A stretch of DNA of 64,000 nt from Hyphomicrobiales bacterium (GCA_019247795.1 JAFBAK010000245.1:1-64000); one strand, 5' to 3'. Positions 36,646 through 45,843 are shown, counted from the stretch's first letter. The notes: a model not told the origin generated them from the sequence alone. Numbers and translations are program-made.

Positions 36646-38273
36646 GTCGCGCATGGCACGTCCTCGAACGCCCCGAGAAAGCCTGGTGCCTCAGGCGGCA
36701 CCACGAAAAGACCTCGGGACATGCCATAGAGGCTCTCGTAATAGTCATCGAGCCTTCGGTCGACGGCGCGATCATAAGAAGGCGTGACGCTGAGCGTCTT
36801 GCCCGGCAACTCGCGCACGATGTCACCGTCACGCACAACCATCTCGCCGTTCTTCAAAACGAGATGAGCCGCGCGGAACATCGCCGCCCGGTCCTTCAGG
36901 TCGTGATAAACGGCGACGTCGGCGAGCGCCCCTTCCCCGAGATGCCCGCGATCCGAGAGGCCGAGCAATTTCGCGGGCGCTGAACGCGTCATCGTCGCGA
37001 TCTCGAAGAGGGAGTACTCGCGCGCTATCGATGGCAATGTGGTCACCGCGAGCGTCGATTTGGGCAAGGCGTCGAGCCATGCAGCACGCAGGTTGCGATC
37101 CATGAGCAAGGCAAAAAGCTCGGGATAGCATGTGAATGGCGCACCGTTCGGATGATCGGTCGTGAAGAAAACGCGGCGAGGATCCTCGATCAAAAGAAAA
37201 AGCTCGAGCCCTGCCGCCCACTGCACGGCATTCGTGAAGCTCGACTTGCGATAGGCGATCGGCACGATGCCGCCGCCATTGGAATCTCCATCGATGATGA
37301 TGCTCTTTCTCGGATGAGCAAACCCCGTCGCGGCGAACTGGCGCAGGACGTCCGAGGAAACCGTCACCGTTTGTCCGAACATGACTTGCCCGACATCGAT
37401 GCTGAGATGGGTCGCCTTGTTGACGGCTTCCGCGAGACGGGCTGCGGCGGAGGAAAAGCCGCGCTTTCCTTCGGTTCCGTAGCTGTAGAATTGCAGATGG
37501 GCGAGGTGGATCGGTAAGCCGTCGAATGCTGCAATCGTTTCGAGAGCCGTCTCGACATTGCCGGCGAGCCCGAGGTTGTTGCAATGAACGTGAAGCGGAT
37601 GGGGAACCCCGAGCGCGTGCACCGCCTGTTGAAGCGCGCTCACGATGGCGCGTGAGCTCACCCCGTAGGTGGGGACGACATCGTCAAGACCGAAGCTTCG
37701 CACATTGTGCTTGAACGCCATGGCGGCCCCGGCATTGATGACTTTGACGCCGAGCGCACGCGAGGAAGCGAGCATCGAACCGACATAGTCGCGGATGGCG
37801 CCCTCACCTTCCTTTTCGCGCATCAGCGAGAGCAGGAAATCGTCATTTCCGAGCACGGCCAGAATGGCCTTGTCGATGATCGGCGTGTCGGCAAGCTCTA
37901 GATGCGCGTGCAATGCCGTATGCGGAGCGATCGCGGGCTCGACGACGGTCGTGAAGCCCATCGTCGCATAGAGCCTTCCCGTTTCGATCGTGGACCAGCC
38001 GAGCTCGGTGAGCGGCGTCCGTGTTGGGCGCACGAGATGAGCCCGATGATATTCGGGCAGCAGCAGGCGCGCTGTGTTCACATTGGCGCCTGCGATGTGC
38101 GAGTGGATATCGATGGCGCCGGGCATGACGATCTTTCCGGCGACATCGAAGTTTTCGTCCGCTCGGCCTCCGGGCGGCGGCGCGACGACGCGCGCGCCCT
38201 CGATCCACAGATCGACGATCTCGTCCCTGCCATGAGCCGGATCGATGACGCGCCCACCCGCGAGCCTGATCAT
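36642..38273 (-). CDS. fhcA: Formyltransferase/hydrolase complex subunit A
   Basis: FhcA is the amidohydrolase-like subunit that hydrolyses formylmethylofuran to formate in the cytoplasm. It starts MIRLAGGRVIDPAHGRDEIV, with KIVMPGAIDIHSHIAGANVN supplying the metal-binding HxH. PHPLHVHCNNLGLAGNVETA, PIHLAHLQFYSYG and FTTDHPNGAPFTCYPELFALLM are characteristic of FwdA/FmdA. The true start is the ATG at 38273, overlapping the fhcB stop as ATGA; the track's 109 extra residues lie inside fhcB. About 543 residues fits the family. Confidence 0.95.
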   Translation of the reverse strand: MIRLAGGRVIDPAHGRDEIVDLWIEGARVVAPPPGGRADENFDVAGKIVMPGAIDIHSHIAGANVNTARLLLPEYHRAHLVRPTRTPLTELGWSTIETGRLYATMGFTTVVEPAIAPHTALHAHLELADTPIIDKAILAVLGNDDFLLSLMREKEGEGAIRDYVGSMLASSRALGVKVINAGAAMAFKHNVRSFGLDDVVPTYGVSSRAIVSALQQAVHALGVPHPLHVHCNNLGLAGNVETALETIAAFDGLPIHLAHLQFYSYGTEGKRGFSSAAARLAEAVNKATHLSIDVGQVMFGQTVTVSSDVLRQFAATGFAHPRKSIIIDGDSNGGGIVPIAYRKSSFTNAVQWAAGLELFLLIEDPRRVFFTTDHPNGAPFTCYPELFALLMDRNLRAAWLDALPKSTLAVTTLPSIAREYSLFEIATMTRSAPAKLLGLSDRGHLGEGALADVAVYHDLKDRAAMFRAAHLVLKNGEMVVRDGDIVRELPGKTLSVTPSYDRAVDRRLDDYYESLYGMSRGLFVVPPEAPGFLGAFEDVPCAT

Positions 38274-39409
38274 CGAAGCGCCTTCCCCGGCTCGATCAGG
38301 GCGGCGCAGAACCTGTCGACCACCGCGGCCACGGAGGGGATCGTCTCGCGCGCCGTCGCTCTCCGGAACGCCAAATGTCCGCTCGCCGACGAATAGTCCA
38401 CCGTGTCGTGATCCACACCGGGCGTCCCGACCGCAATCTGAACCAGCGCATGCGGCCTTCTTGCTCCATCGCTTCGAGAAGTCAGCGCGATCATTGGCAC
38501 CTCGTCGGCCCAGTCCGGCCAATGGTCGCGATACGCGGATACCCACAGCGCCAGATCGGCCTCGCCGCTGCGCGCCAGACGCGCCGCGTCGAAGCGCCAA
38601 GGGTCGTGCTCGGGTTGGCCCTGCGAAAAATCAATGTTCGAAGGAAAGCCGGTGAGCCAGGTCAGGGCCATGGCAACCCCCGCCGCATTGTCGGCAGCGC
38701 AGACCGGCACGCAGGAAAATCGCGTGTGCCCGTTGAGATCGCGGACGAGTCCGGTGAGCGCTTCGATCGCAAGAACTTCCTGAGGAGGCGAGCACCAGAT
38801 CGCAACGCCGAATTGCGCCTCGCGCAGCTTCTCGACCACCGCCTGGAGTCGCGACGCCGAAATGGATGCCTTGCCGACGGGCCGCCCCGCAAGACGCGCG
38901 CGCAGCGCGGCGAGAAGCGTGGCGATCTGCGAGGCCGGCACCTGAAGCGATGTGATCTCGAGCCGAGAAGAGCGGGCCTTTCCCTTCAGGGGTCGACCGA
39001 CCCAGATGACACGGCGCGGCGCCCCGCGCGCTGCGAGCTTCGGGGCCGTTTCAAACACCCGATCGAGGAGTTCCGTTCCGGTCCCGTCGAGCGCAGAGCC
39101 GAGGACCAAGAGCGTATCGGCGCGGGCGACGGCTTCGCCTGGAGTCGTGAAGAAAGAGCCCATATCGCGCGCCACCGCAAGCTCGAGGCCCGTGGCGGTG
39201 CTCGACAGATGGTCGATGGAAGCCCCCACACGCCTCGCAAGGCGAACGAGGCTTCGGGTGCCGTCCATATCGCAGCCAAGCCCCGCGAAAAGCGGATGCC
39301 TGCTTTCGCGCAGCCGAGCAAGGGCCGCTTCGACAGCCGCGTCGAGCGAACAGGCGACGCCCTCGATCCAAGCCTTTGCGTGCCGGCCTTCCCCACGCCG
39401 CCCAGGCAT
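38270..39409 (-). CDS. fhcB: Formyltransferase/hydrolase complex subunit B
   Basis: FhcB is the bacterial counterpart of the molybdenum/tungsten subunit FwdB. Family-like segments are HPLFAGLGCDMDGTRSLVRL, GFPSNIDFSQGQPEHDPWRF and VPVCAADNAAGVAMALTWLTG. No CxxC iron-sulfur motif is visible, as in other methylotrophs, where the complex no longer performs redox chemistry. The 379 residues match bacterial FhcB. The ATG at 39409 has GAAGGGCG upstream. The gene begins 62 bases after pcd and overlaps fhcA by four bases. Confidence 0.92.
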   Translation of the reverse strand: MPGRRGEGRHAKAWIEGVACSLDAAVEAALARLRESRHPLFAGLGCDMDGTRSLVRLARRVGASIDHLSSTATGLELAVARDMGSFFTTPGEAVARADTLLVLGSALDGTGTELLDRVFETAPKLAARGAPRRVIWVGRPLKGKARSSRLEITSLQVPASQIATLLAALRARLAGRPVGKASISASRLQAVVEKLREAQFGVAIWCSPPQEVLAIEALTGLVRDLNGHTRFSCVPVCAADNAAGVAMALTWLTGFPSNIDFSQGQPEHDPWRFDAARLARSGEADLALWVSAYRDHWPDWADEVPMIALTSRSDGARRPHALVQIAVGTPGVDHDTVDYSSASGHLAFRRATARETIPSVAAVVDRFCAALIEPGKALR

Positions 39410-39471
39410 CGCCCTTCATCCCTCGGTTCAGCAACACGCCACAATGGGCGAACCCGCGACTCGTCGGCTGC

Positions 39472-39855
39472 TCATCGCTCGTATTTGATGTAACCGAATC
39501 GTTGGTCGCCCTGCGGCGTGCCTTCGAGCGCCCCTCCTTCCTTGCCGGGCTGCCACGCCACAACCTCCTCGATTTTTCGGGCGAGCTCAAAATCCTTGTC
39601 GGTCACACCCTTGGCGGTGTGCGTCTTCAACCGCACTTCGACCCAAGCATAAGAGGCGGTGATATCGGGGTGATGCCACGCGGCTTCGGCCAGATGTCCG
39701 ATGGTGTTGATCACCATCAGCGTCCCTTTCCAACCGTGAGTCTTGTAGGTGCGCCGAATCCAGCCTCCTTCGAGGCGCCAATGCGGCAATTCACGCTGCA
39801 GCCTTTGCGAGACCTCCTCGTCGGCGTGCACGATTTCCTGCTTTGCGGCTGTCAT
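39472..39855 (-). CDS. Pterin-4a-carbinolamine dehydratase-like protein
   Basis: This small protein belongs to the 4a-hydroxytetrahydrobiopterin dehydratase (PCD/DcoH, phhB) family. LPHWRLEGGWIRRTYKTHGW begins the fold, and AEAAWHHPDITASYAWVEVRLKTHTAKGVTDKDF carries the catalytic His-His-Pro and VxVxLxTH motifs. About 127 residues is slightly longer than usual because of a C-terminal WQPGKEGGALEGTPQGDQRFGY tail. GGAGGAGCGAGC directly precedes the ATG at 39855. Its position at the head of the fhc operon, with no aromatic amino-acid hydroxylase, suggests a role in H4MPT synthesis or recycling. That role is inferred. Confidence 0.88.
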   Translation of the reverse strand: MTAAKQEIVHADEEVSQRLQRELPHWRLEGGWIRRTYKTHGWKGTLMVINTIGHLAEAAWHHPDITASYAWVEVRLKTHTAKGVTDKDFELARKIEEVVAWQPGKEGGALEGTPQGDQRFGYIKYER

Positions 39856-39963
39856 GCTCGCTCCTCCGTGCATCACGGACATGGCTTTCATATCGGCGAG
39901 GGAAGTCTATCTTATTTGCTCGTCAACACAACGGCTCGCCGGTCCGGCGCAACGGAGCCTTGC

Positions 39964-40971
39964 ATGGTCGAGGGCAGGAAAGTGGTCATCAGTGCGGCGG
40001 CACGCCTGCATCTCGGTTTTTTGGATTTGAATGGCGGCCTTGGGCGGCGCTTTGGAAGCATCGGGGTGGCGATCGACGGTCCCATCACGAGGTTGAGCCT
40101 TCGCCATGCGAGACAGCCGCGGGCGCATGGCCCCGACAGCGAACGCGCAAGCGTGCACCTTGCCGTTTTGGCGCGTCGCTTCGGGACGACAAACTTCTAT
40201 GCGCTCCACATTCACGAGGCAATACCGGCGCATACCGGCCTCGGCTCGGGTACCACGCTCGCACTTGCGGTCGCAGAGGCGTTCCGACGCCTCGAGGGCC
40301 TTCGCAACGATTGGCGCGAGGACATACGCACGCTCGCACGCGGTCAAAGGTCCGGCATCGGCATCGCGGTCTTTCGCAACGGAGGCTTCGTGGTCGATGG
40401 CGGTCGTGGCCCTGAGACTGTCGAGCCGCCAATCACCACGCGGTTGCCGTTTCCGAGGAACTGGCGCATCCTTTTGCTACAGGATGCGTCGACGCACGGC
40501 ATCCACGGCGATCAAGAGCGAGCGGCTTTTTCGGCGCTCGCGGCATTTGATGAGGCGGAGGCGGACCGAATCTGCCGCCTGGTTCTGATGCAGCTCCTTC
40601 CCGCGTTGGCCGAAGAACGAATTGTTCCGTTCGGAGAAGCTGTCCGCTCCATCCAGGAACGTCTCGGCGACTATTTCGCGCCTGTGCAAAGGGGAAGGCG
40701 CTTCGCAAGCCCAACCGTGTCGGCGGCTCTCGACATCTTGCGGCGAGAAGGCGCGCACGGCGTTGGCCAGAGCTCTTGGGGGCCAACCGGTTTTGCCTTC
40801 TCGGAAAATCTCGCGATGGCGGAACGGCTGGAAGAGGTCTTGCGTCGCGAGGGTTTTGCAAGGAGTCTCGACATTTCTATTCGCCGAGGCGTCAATCGCG
40901 GGGCGCGAATCGATGCTCGCGAGGAGGATGATTCGGTTATGCAAGAGAGCGAGCTCACCCGAATCAACTGA
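39964..40971 (+). CDS. mptG: Beta-ribofuranosylaminobenzene 5'-phosphate synthase (orf4)
   Basis: This enzyme condenses phosphoribosyl pyrophosphate with 4-hydroxybenzoate or 4-aminobenzoate in the first arylamine step of methanopterin synthesis. It has the GHMP-kinase fold: VVISAAARLHLGFLDLNGGLG at the N-terminus, and PAHTGLGSGTTLALAVAEAF as the phosphate-binding loop. GVGQSSWGPTGFAF is the conserved C-terminal glycine-rich motif. The true start is the ATG at 39964, with GGAG nine bases upstream; the track's long version runs through pcd in antisense. It heads the plus-strand methylotrophy run. At 335 residues the length fits. Confidence 0.92.
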   Translation: MVEGRKVVISAAARLHLGFLDLNGGLGRRFGSIGVAIDGPITRLSLRHARQPRAHGPDSERASVHLAVLARRFGTTNFYALHIHEAIPAHTGLGSGTTLALAVAEAFRRLEGLRNDWREDIRTLARGQRSGIGIAVFRNGGFVVDGGRGPETVEPPITTRLPFPRNWRILLLQDASTHGIHGDQERAAFSALAAFDEAEADRICRLVLMQLLPALAEERIVPFGEAVRSIQERLGDYFAPVQRGRRFASPTVSAALDILRREGAHGVGQSSWGPTGFAFSENLAMAERLEEVLRREGFARSLDISIRRGVNRGARIDAREEDDSVMQESELTRIN

Positions 40972-40995
40972 GCGGGATCCGGCAGAGGAAACGCA

Positions 40996-41892
40996 ATGGG
41001 CGACAAGAACATCCTTCACATGCTGACGCCCCTCAAGCACGTCAGCCCATTCGACACGAACATGGCGCTCGACGCGGGCTACGATGCCGTCATCCCTTAT
41101 TCGGGGGTCGAGCGCGGCGAGATCGCTTCGCTCGTGCAGGATGCGATTTTCTCACGTCCCCCAAAACTCGGCGCAAGGACCGGCTTCTTTTTCGGCGGCA
41201 AGGATGCCTTTCTTGCCCTCGACATGCTGGATGCCGCCAAGAAGGCGATGGTGCCGCCCTTCGGCGCCTCGCTCTTTGCCGATCCGGCAGGCTCCTTCAC
41301 GACCGCCGCCGCCATGGTGACCTGTGTCGAGAGCACTCTTCGCCACAAGCTTTCGCGAACGCTCGACCGGCTCGCGGTCGCCGTGTTCGGCGCCACCGGC
41401 GTCGTGGGCTTTTCCTCGGCCGTGATCGCGGCGAGGCAGGGTGCGAAGGTGACCCTCGTCGGCTATGACGGGGTCGAGCGTGTCTGCAAGGCGGCAGAAG
41501 AGGCCAAGCGCCGCTTCGACGTTGCGCTCGATTTCGCCGACGGCAGCAGCCATGACAAGATCGGCAGAATTCTTTCGTCCACGCAGGTCGTGCTCTGCGC
41601 CGGGCGAGCCGGCGTCCGCATCCTCGATCGCGAGCAGCTTCAGGCCGCGCCGGACCTCTTGATCGCGGCGGACGTCAACGCGGTCCCGCCTTCCGGGGTC
41701 GAGGGGCTGAAGGTCGATGCCAAGGGGGAGCCGGTCGGGGAAAGCCGAGCGCTCGGCGTTGGGGCGCTGACCATCGGCCAGCTGAAATCGAAGACGGAGC
41801 TCGGACTTTTTCGACAGATGATCGCGGCGGAAAAGCCCGTCGCCCTTGATTTTCGCCACGCCTTCGAACTCGCCCGTGAGCTCGCGAAATAG
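40996..41892 (+). CDS. mtdB: Methylene-H4MPT dehydrogenase, NAD(P)-dependent
   Basis: MtdB oxidises methylene-H4MPT to methenyl-H4MPT, the first oxidation of formaldehyde-derived carbon in this pathway. It begins ILHMLTPLKHVSPFDTNMALDAGYDAVIPY, the distinctive N-terminus, and has AVAVFGATGVVGFSSAVIAA as the nucleotide-binding motif near residue 130. ADVNAVPPSGVEGL and RALGVGALTIGQLKSKTELGLF are conserved near the end. At 298 residues it matches MtdB. AGAGGAAACGCA precedes the ATG. It is followed by the overlapping orf5. Confidence 0.95.
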   Translation: MGDKNILHMLTPLKHVSPFDTNMALDAGYDAVIPYSGVERGEIASLVQDAIFSRPPKLGARTGFFFGGKDAFLALDMLDAAKKAMVPPFGASLFADPAGSFTTAAAMVTCVESTLRHKLSRTLDRLAVAVFGATGVVGFSSAVIAARQGAKVTLVGYDGVERVCKAAEEAKRRFDVALDFADGSSHDKIGRILSSTQVVLCAGRAGVRILDREQLQAAPDLLIAADVNAVPPSGVEGLKVDAKGEPVGESRALGVGALTIGQLKSKTELGLFRQMIAAEKPVALDFRHAFELARELAK

Positions 41893-43009
41893 GGCGCCTC
41901 ACGTGCTCATCGCCGCGTTGTCGGGTCGGGCGCTCGCGGTGTCGGCGCGCTGGGCCGGCTACGCTCCGCTCGTCGCCGATCTCTTCGGGGATGCCGATAT
42001 GCGCGATGCTGCGAATCGTTCCGACGTGGTACCGCGCGATCTCGCGTCAGGCCTCGAGGAAGCGACGCTGATCGCTTCGCTGACGCGTCTTGCATCCGGC
42101 CGTCGGTGCGAGGGCCTGGTCTATGGCTCGGGTTTCGAGGATCGGCCGGCGAGCCTCGCGCGTATCGCGAGCCTATGGCCGGTTCTTGGAAATAGCGCAG
42201 ACGTTGTTTCCCGTGTGAAGGACCCTTTTCTTTTCGCGCGACTTTGCGACGAGCTCGACGTGCTGCATCCGCCCGTACGCCCGAAACGTCCTCCCGATCC
42301 GAGGAATTGGATTTGCAAACGCATCGGCGGCGCGGGGGGCGCACATGTGCACCCTGCGTCCCGAAAATGCGAAATTTCGGCTCGCACCTATTTCCAGCGG
42401 AAGGTCACCGGACGAGCGATCTCGCTTTTGTTCCTTGCGAACGGGAAGGAGGCGCTTCCTCTCGGCTTCAGCGCGCAGTGGAGCTACCCGACGCGAGAGG
42501 CGCCGGCTCGTTACGGAGGCGCCGTCCGCCCCTCGGGTATACCGCTCAGCCTCGAGCGCAAACTCGTGCTTGATACGCAAAGACTTGCACGTCGCCTCGA
42601 ATTGCGGGGCCTGAACAGCGCCGATTTCCTCATCGACCGTGACAGGGCCTGGATCATCGAGATCAATCCGCGGCCGGGAGCGACGCTCGATCTTTTCGAT
42701 TCGCGGTCGGCCCCGCTCTTTGCGTTGCATATCGATGCCTGCCGGGGGTTCCTTCCCGAACACTCGCCGCGGTGGCGCGGGGCCGCGTCGGCAGCGACCG
42801 TGTATGCGACGCACACGATCCGGGCAATGCCGCGGCTGCGATGGCCCGAATGGTGTGCCGACCGGCAAAACGCCGGCACCCGTGTGGAAGGAGGCGCTCC
42901 GATCTGCACTGTCCGTGCGAGAGCATCTTCGGCCCGTCGCGCGCGCTCCTTGGCCGAAAAGCGCGTTCTTGCTGTTCTTTCGATGGTGGAGGGGAGCGAA
43001 ATTGAGTGA
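41876..43009 (+). CDS. ATP-grasp family protein of the H4MPT cluster (orf5)
   Basis: This protein resembles the ATP-grasp Orf5 of methylotroph clusters, thought to take part in cofactor synthesis. VLIAALSGRALAVSARWAGY opens a pre-ATP-grasp domain, NWICKRIGGAGGAHV is the ATP-binding strand-loop, and LNSADFLIDRDRAWIIEINPRPGATLDLF is the metal-binding end with Glu and Asn. I place the start at a GTG inside the mtdB end (41876), overlapping by 17 bases; a GTG at 41903 is an alternative. The C-terminus overlaps mch by 8 bases. A ligase joining an amino acid to the methylofuran or pterin is possible but unproven. Confidence 0.8.
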   Translation: MSSRNRAPHVLIAALSGRALAVSARWAGYAPLVADLFGDADMRDAANRSDVVPRDLASGLEEATLIASLTRLASGRRCEGLVYGSGFEDRPASLARIASLWPVLGNSADVVSRVKDPFLFARLCDELDVLHPPVRPKRPPDPRNWICKRIGGAGGAHVHPASRKCEISARTYFQRKVTGRAISLLFLANGKEALPLGFSAQWSYPTREAPARYGGAVRPSGIPLSLERKLVLDTQRLARRLELRGLNSADFLIDRDRAWIIEINPRPGATLDLFDSRSAPLFALHIDACRGFLPEHSPRWRGAASAATVYATHTIRAMPRLRWPEWCADRQNAGTRVEGGAPICTVRARASSARRARSLAEKRVLAVLSMVEGSEIE

Positions 43010-43973
43010 GCAGATCCCGGTGAGCGTGAACCTGCGCGCGAGGGAGCTCGTTGCGCGGCTCATCGACGACGCCGCGCATTTGGGGCTCGTCGTCAGCAAG
43101 GGCGCGTTGGGGGAGACCTTGATCGATGCCGGCAGCAACGCGCCCGGTGGCATCGAGGCCGGTTTGCGCATTGCGCGTATCTGTCTCGGCGACCTTGCGG
43201 AGGTGAGCCTCCTTCCTTCGCAGTCGGTCGCGCGCTGGCCTTGGACCATCACGGTGCGCTCCTCGATGCCCGTGATCGCCTGTCTCGCCAGCCAATATGC
43301 GGGTTGGCGTCTTGCGCATGGTGAAGGCAGGAACGCCTTCTTTGCGCTCGGCTCGGGCCCGGCCCGCGCCGTTGCGCGCGTCGAGAAACTTTTCGAAGAT
43401 CTCGCCTATGCGGATCGCGCCGACTACAGCGTGATGGTGCTGGAGAGCGGTAAAGCTCCGCCCTCCGCCGTCGTGAAAGAGGTTGCGGATGCCTGCGGCA
43501 TCGATCCTGAGCGGCTGAGCTTCATCTTCATGCCGACGCAGAGCCGAGCGGGCGGTGTCCAGGTGGTGGCGCGCGTCCTCGAGGTCGCTCTGCACAAGGC
43601 CCATGAGCTCGGTTTTCCGCTCGAACACATCGTCGACGGAATGGGCGCCGCCCCTCTACCGCCCCCGCATCCCGATTTCGTGAAGGCGATGGGAAGGACC
43701 AACGACGCCATCATCTACGCGGGCGCGGTGCATCTGTTCGTGCGTGGGTCGGCGGATGCGGCAAGATCGCTCGCCGAGCGCATGCCGAGCCGCGCCTCGC
43801 GCGATTACGGCCATCCCTTTGCTGAAATTTTCAAGCGCGTCGGCGGAGATTTCTACGCGATCGATCCCATGCTCTTCAGCCCGGCATCGGTTATCGTCAC
43901 CGCGCTCGAGACGGGAGAGAGCTTCCATGCGGGCGCGATCGACCCTGCCCTCCTCGATGCCTCGTTCAACTGA
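43002..43973 (+). CDS. mch: Methenyl-H4MPT cyclohydrolase
   Basis: Mch hydrolyses methenyl-H4MPT to formyl-H4MPT. The start is a TTG at 43002, preceded by the very strong GGAGGGGAGCG; the track's ATG at 42639 lies inside orf5 in another frame. Family regions are GALGETLIDAGSNAPGGIEAGLRIARICLG, FFALGSGPARAVA, SRAGGVQVVARVLEVALHKA and GMGAAPLPPPHPDFVKAMGRTNDAIIYAG. At 323 residues it matches the family. The 3' end overlaps orf17. A TTG start on a central catabolic enzyme is unusual and may set its expression. Confidence 0.95.
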   Translation: MSEQIPVSVNLRARELVARLIDDAAHLGLVVSKGALGETLIDAGSNAPGGIEAGLRIARICLGDLAEVSLLPSQSVARWPWTITVRSSMPVIACLASQYAGWRLAHGEGRNAFFALGSGPARAVARVEKLFEDLAYADRADYSVMVLESGKAPPSAVVKEVADACGIDPERLSFIFMPTQSRAGGVQVVARVLEVALHKAHELGFPLEHIVDGMGAAPLPPPHPDFVKAMGRTNDAIIYAGAVHLFVRGSADAARSLAERMPSRASRDYGHPFAEIFKRVGGDFYAIDPMLFSPASVIVTALETGESFHAGAIDPALLDASFN

Positions 43974-44919
43974 GACGTCCGCTCCTCTGCCGCTGCGCCA
44001 TCGCCCCCAAGGCGATCTTGCGATCGCAGTCGTTGGCCATCGCCGCGACGGCCACGCACGCTCGCTGATCAAGAGACTCGAGAAACTCGGAGCACGCGCG
44101 AGCTTCGTCGAGCTTTCAGCCTCAATATTCTCGACCTTGCATCCAAGCGGCCTCGCTCTCCCCGGATTCGGCGCACAGCTTCCGGATGGAGTCATCGTGC
44201 GAGCCATCGCGGCCGGTAGCTTCGAGGCCGTGACGCGCAGACTCGGCGTTCTTCACGCGCTCCGGGAGCAAGGTGTGCTCGTGTGGAACGACGCCCGCGC
44301 CATCGAGCGTTGCGTCGACAAGTCGATGACCACGTTCCTCCTTGCCCGAGATGGCCTGCCTACGCCCGAGACCTGGGCGGTCGAAAGCCGCGCGGAAGCG
44401 CTACGCGTCGTGCGACGCGAGACGCTGCGCCGCCCGCTCGTCCTCAAGCCGCTCTTCGGCTCGCAAGGGCGCGGCCTCAAGCTGGTCCGCTCCGTCCGGG
44501 ACCTTCCCGAGGAAGCTTCGGTCGCGAATGTCTATTACCTGCAACACTTCGTCGGGGGGGCCGGGCCCGAGCATAGTGATTTTCGCGTTCTGGTCTCGCA
44601 CGGCAAAATCGTCGCCGCCATGCGGCGGCGCGCGATGCATTGGATCACGAATGTGAAACAAGGCGGGCGACCCGAAGCCGCGGAGATCGGCGAATCACTC
44701 GCTGAGCTGGCCATACGCTCGGCGGCCGCCGTGGGAGCCGATTTCGCAGGTGTCGATATCCTCGTTGGGAGCGAGGGCGAGCCCTACGTGCTCGAGGTCA
44801 ATTCGATGCCGGCGTGGCGGGGGCTGCAAAGCGTGGCCGGCAATGACATCGCCGCCATGGTGGCAAAGGACTTCCTTCTCGCCCTGCGCGAGCGCATACG
44901 CGCTCGCCGCTCTGCCTGA
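43957..44919 (+). CDS. RimK-like ATP-grasp ligase of the H4MPT cluster (orf17)
   Basis: This is an ATP-grasp ligase resembling RimK and MptN. IERCVDKSMTTFLLARDGLPTPETW begins the ATP-grasp, RPLVLKPLFGSQGRGLKLV is the ATP-binding loop, and VGADFAGVDILVGSEGEPYVLEVNSMPAWRGLQ holds the metal ligands. The ATG at 43957 overlaps the end of mch, and its own stop overlaps the start of orf7 (TGATG). RimK relatives add glutamate to peptides or cofactors, so glutamylation of methylofuran or the pterin is a reasonable inference. The length, 320 residues, is normal. Confidence 0.83.
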   Translation: MPRSTETSAPLPLRHRPQGDLAIAVVGHRRDGHARSLIKRLEKLGARASFVELSASIFSTLHPSGLALPGFGAQLPDGVIVRAIAAGSFEAVTRRLGVLHALREQGVLVWNDARAIERCVDKSMTTFLLARDGLPTPETWAVESRAEALRVVRRETLRRPLVLKPLFGSQGRGLKLVRSVRDLPEEASVANVYYLQHFVGGAGPEHSDFRVLVSHGKIVAAMRRRAMHWITNVKQGGRPEAAEIGESLAELAIRSAAAVGADFAGVDILVGSEGEPYVLEVNSMPAWRGLQSVAGNDIAAMVAKDFLLALRERIRARRSA

Positions 44920-45788
44920 TGGACCTCGAAGCGGCCATTTGCGCGGCGTTCGAGGGGGCTTGCCGCGACGAACTTGAAGTCCCAAAACCCGGCAACGTGC
45001 ATGTGCTCGCTGAAGGTCACGCCATGACGGTCGAGGATTTCAGGCTCGCCGCGCAAAAAGCCGCGCCCTTCATGGCGACCCAAGGCGCTCGCGTCGGTGA
45101 GCGGATCTTGGGAGCGGTGGAAGCAAGCCTCGAAGCGACGGGCCAAAACATCAATCTTGGTATCATCCTTCTCTGTGCGCCGATTGCCGCCGCGGCGGAA
45201 AAAGGCGAGAGCGATCTACGCGGGTCGATCACGAGCACGCTCGAGGAGCTTGATCTTGAAGATGCCCGATTGGCATTCGCGGCGATCGTGCGCTCCCGGC
45301 CCGGCGGCCTCGGCGAAGCTGCACAACACGACGTTCGAGCGCCCCCGACGGTCTCCTTGCGCCAGGCGATGGCCGAAGCCGCCTCTCGCGATCGCATCGC
45401 GCGCCAATATGTGAGCGGGTTTGCGGACATTTTTGACCTCGGTTTGCCTGTCCGGCAGCGGGCGCTGGCGCGTGACGCCGAACCCAGGCTTGCGACGCTC
45501 GCCGTCTATCTCGCCTTTCTCTCGGCCTTTCCCGATACGCACATACTGCGCAAGCAGGGGGCGCCGCAGGCCGGACGGGTGGTGCAACAGGCGAAAGGCT
45601 TTTTTGAAAGGGTGGCGGCGGGAGCGCGTCTCGAAGCCCTTGAGGCCGAGCTCATGGCCTGGGATCGCGATCTCAAGCGCGCCGGCCTCAATCCCGGCAC
45701 CAGCGCCGACCTCACCGTCGCGACGCTCTTTTCGGCGAGATTACAATCCATCTTGCGGCGGACAGGGAAGAGTGGTTCACTTCAATAG
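44919..45788 (+). CDS. CitG-family protein of the H4MPT cluster (orf7)
   Basis: The protein belongs to the triphosphoribosyl-dephospho-CoA synthase (CitG/MdcB) family. [19 protein letters not shown] near residue 19 is the hallmark KPGNV motif. [20 protein letters not shown] and the C-terminal [16 protein letters not shown] are also conserved. At 289 residues it is typical of Orf7. CitG enzymes make an alpha-ribosyl linkage from ATP, and H4MPT contains an alpha-ribofuranosyl unit, so an analogous transfer is conceivable; this is my inference. The ATG overlaps orf17 by one base, and fae begins 140 bases after it. Confidence 0.82.
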   Translation: MDLEAAICAAFEGACRDELEVPKPGNVHVLAEGHAMTVEDFRLAAQKAAPFMATQGARVGERILGAVEASLEATGQNINLGIILLCAPIAAAAEKGESDLRGSITSTLEELDLEDARLAFAAIVRSRPGGLGEAAQHDVRAPPTVSLRQAMAEAASRDRIARQYVSGFADIFDLGLPVRQRALARDAEPRLATLAVYLAFLSAFPDTHILRKQGAPQAGRVVQQAKGFFERVAAGARLEALEAELMAWDRDLKRAGLNPGTSADLTVATLFSARLQSILRRTGKSGSLQ

Positions 45789-45823
45789 CGGAAGGGATAT
45801 TTCCGTCGCTATCTGGCCAACCG

Positions 45824-45843
45824 ATCCGGCAGCCCAGCCGGAT
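45824..45843 (+). other. Hairpin between orf7 and fae
   Basis: ATCCGGC (45824-45830) and GCCGGAT (45837-45843) form a perfect 7-bp stem with a 6-base loop in the 140-base gap before fae. There is no following T-run, so it could be a weak terminator, a processing site or an RNA element that separates the abundant fae message from the upstream operon. Confidence 0.4.

Noticed and set aside
37152-38655. Plus-strand frames opposite fhcA and fhcB
   Set aside because: They are antisense shadows of strongly supported genes; high GC produces long open frames on the other strand.
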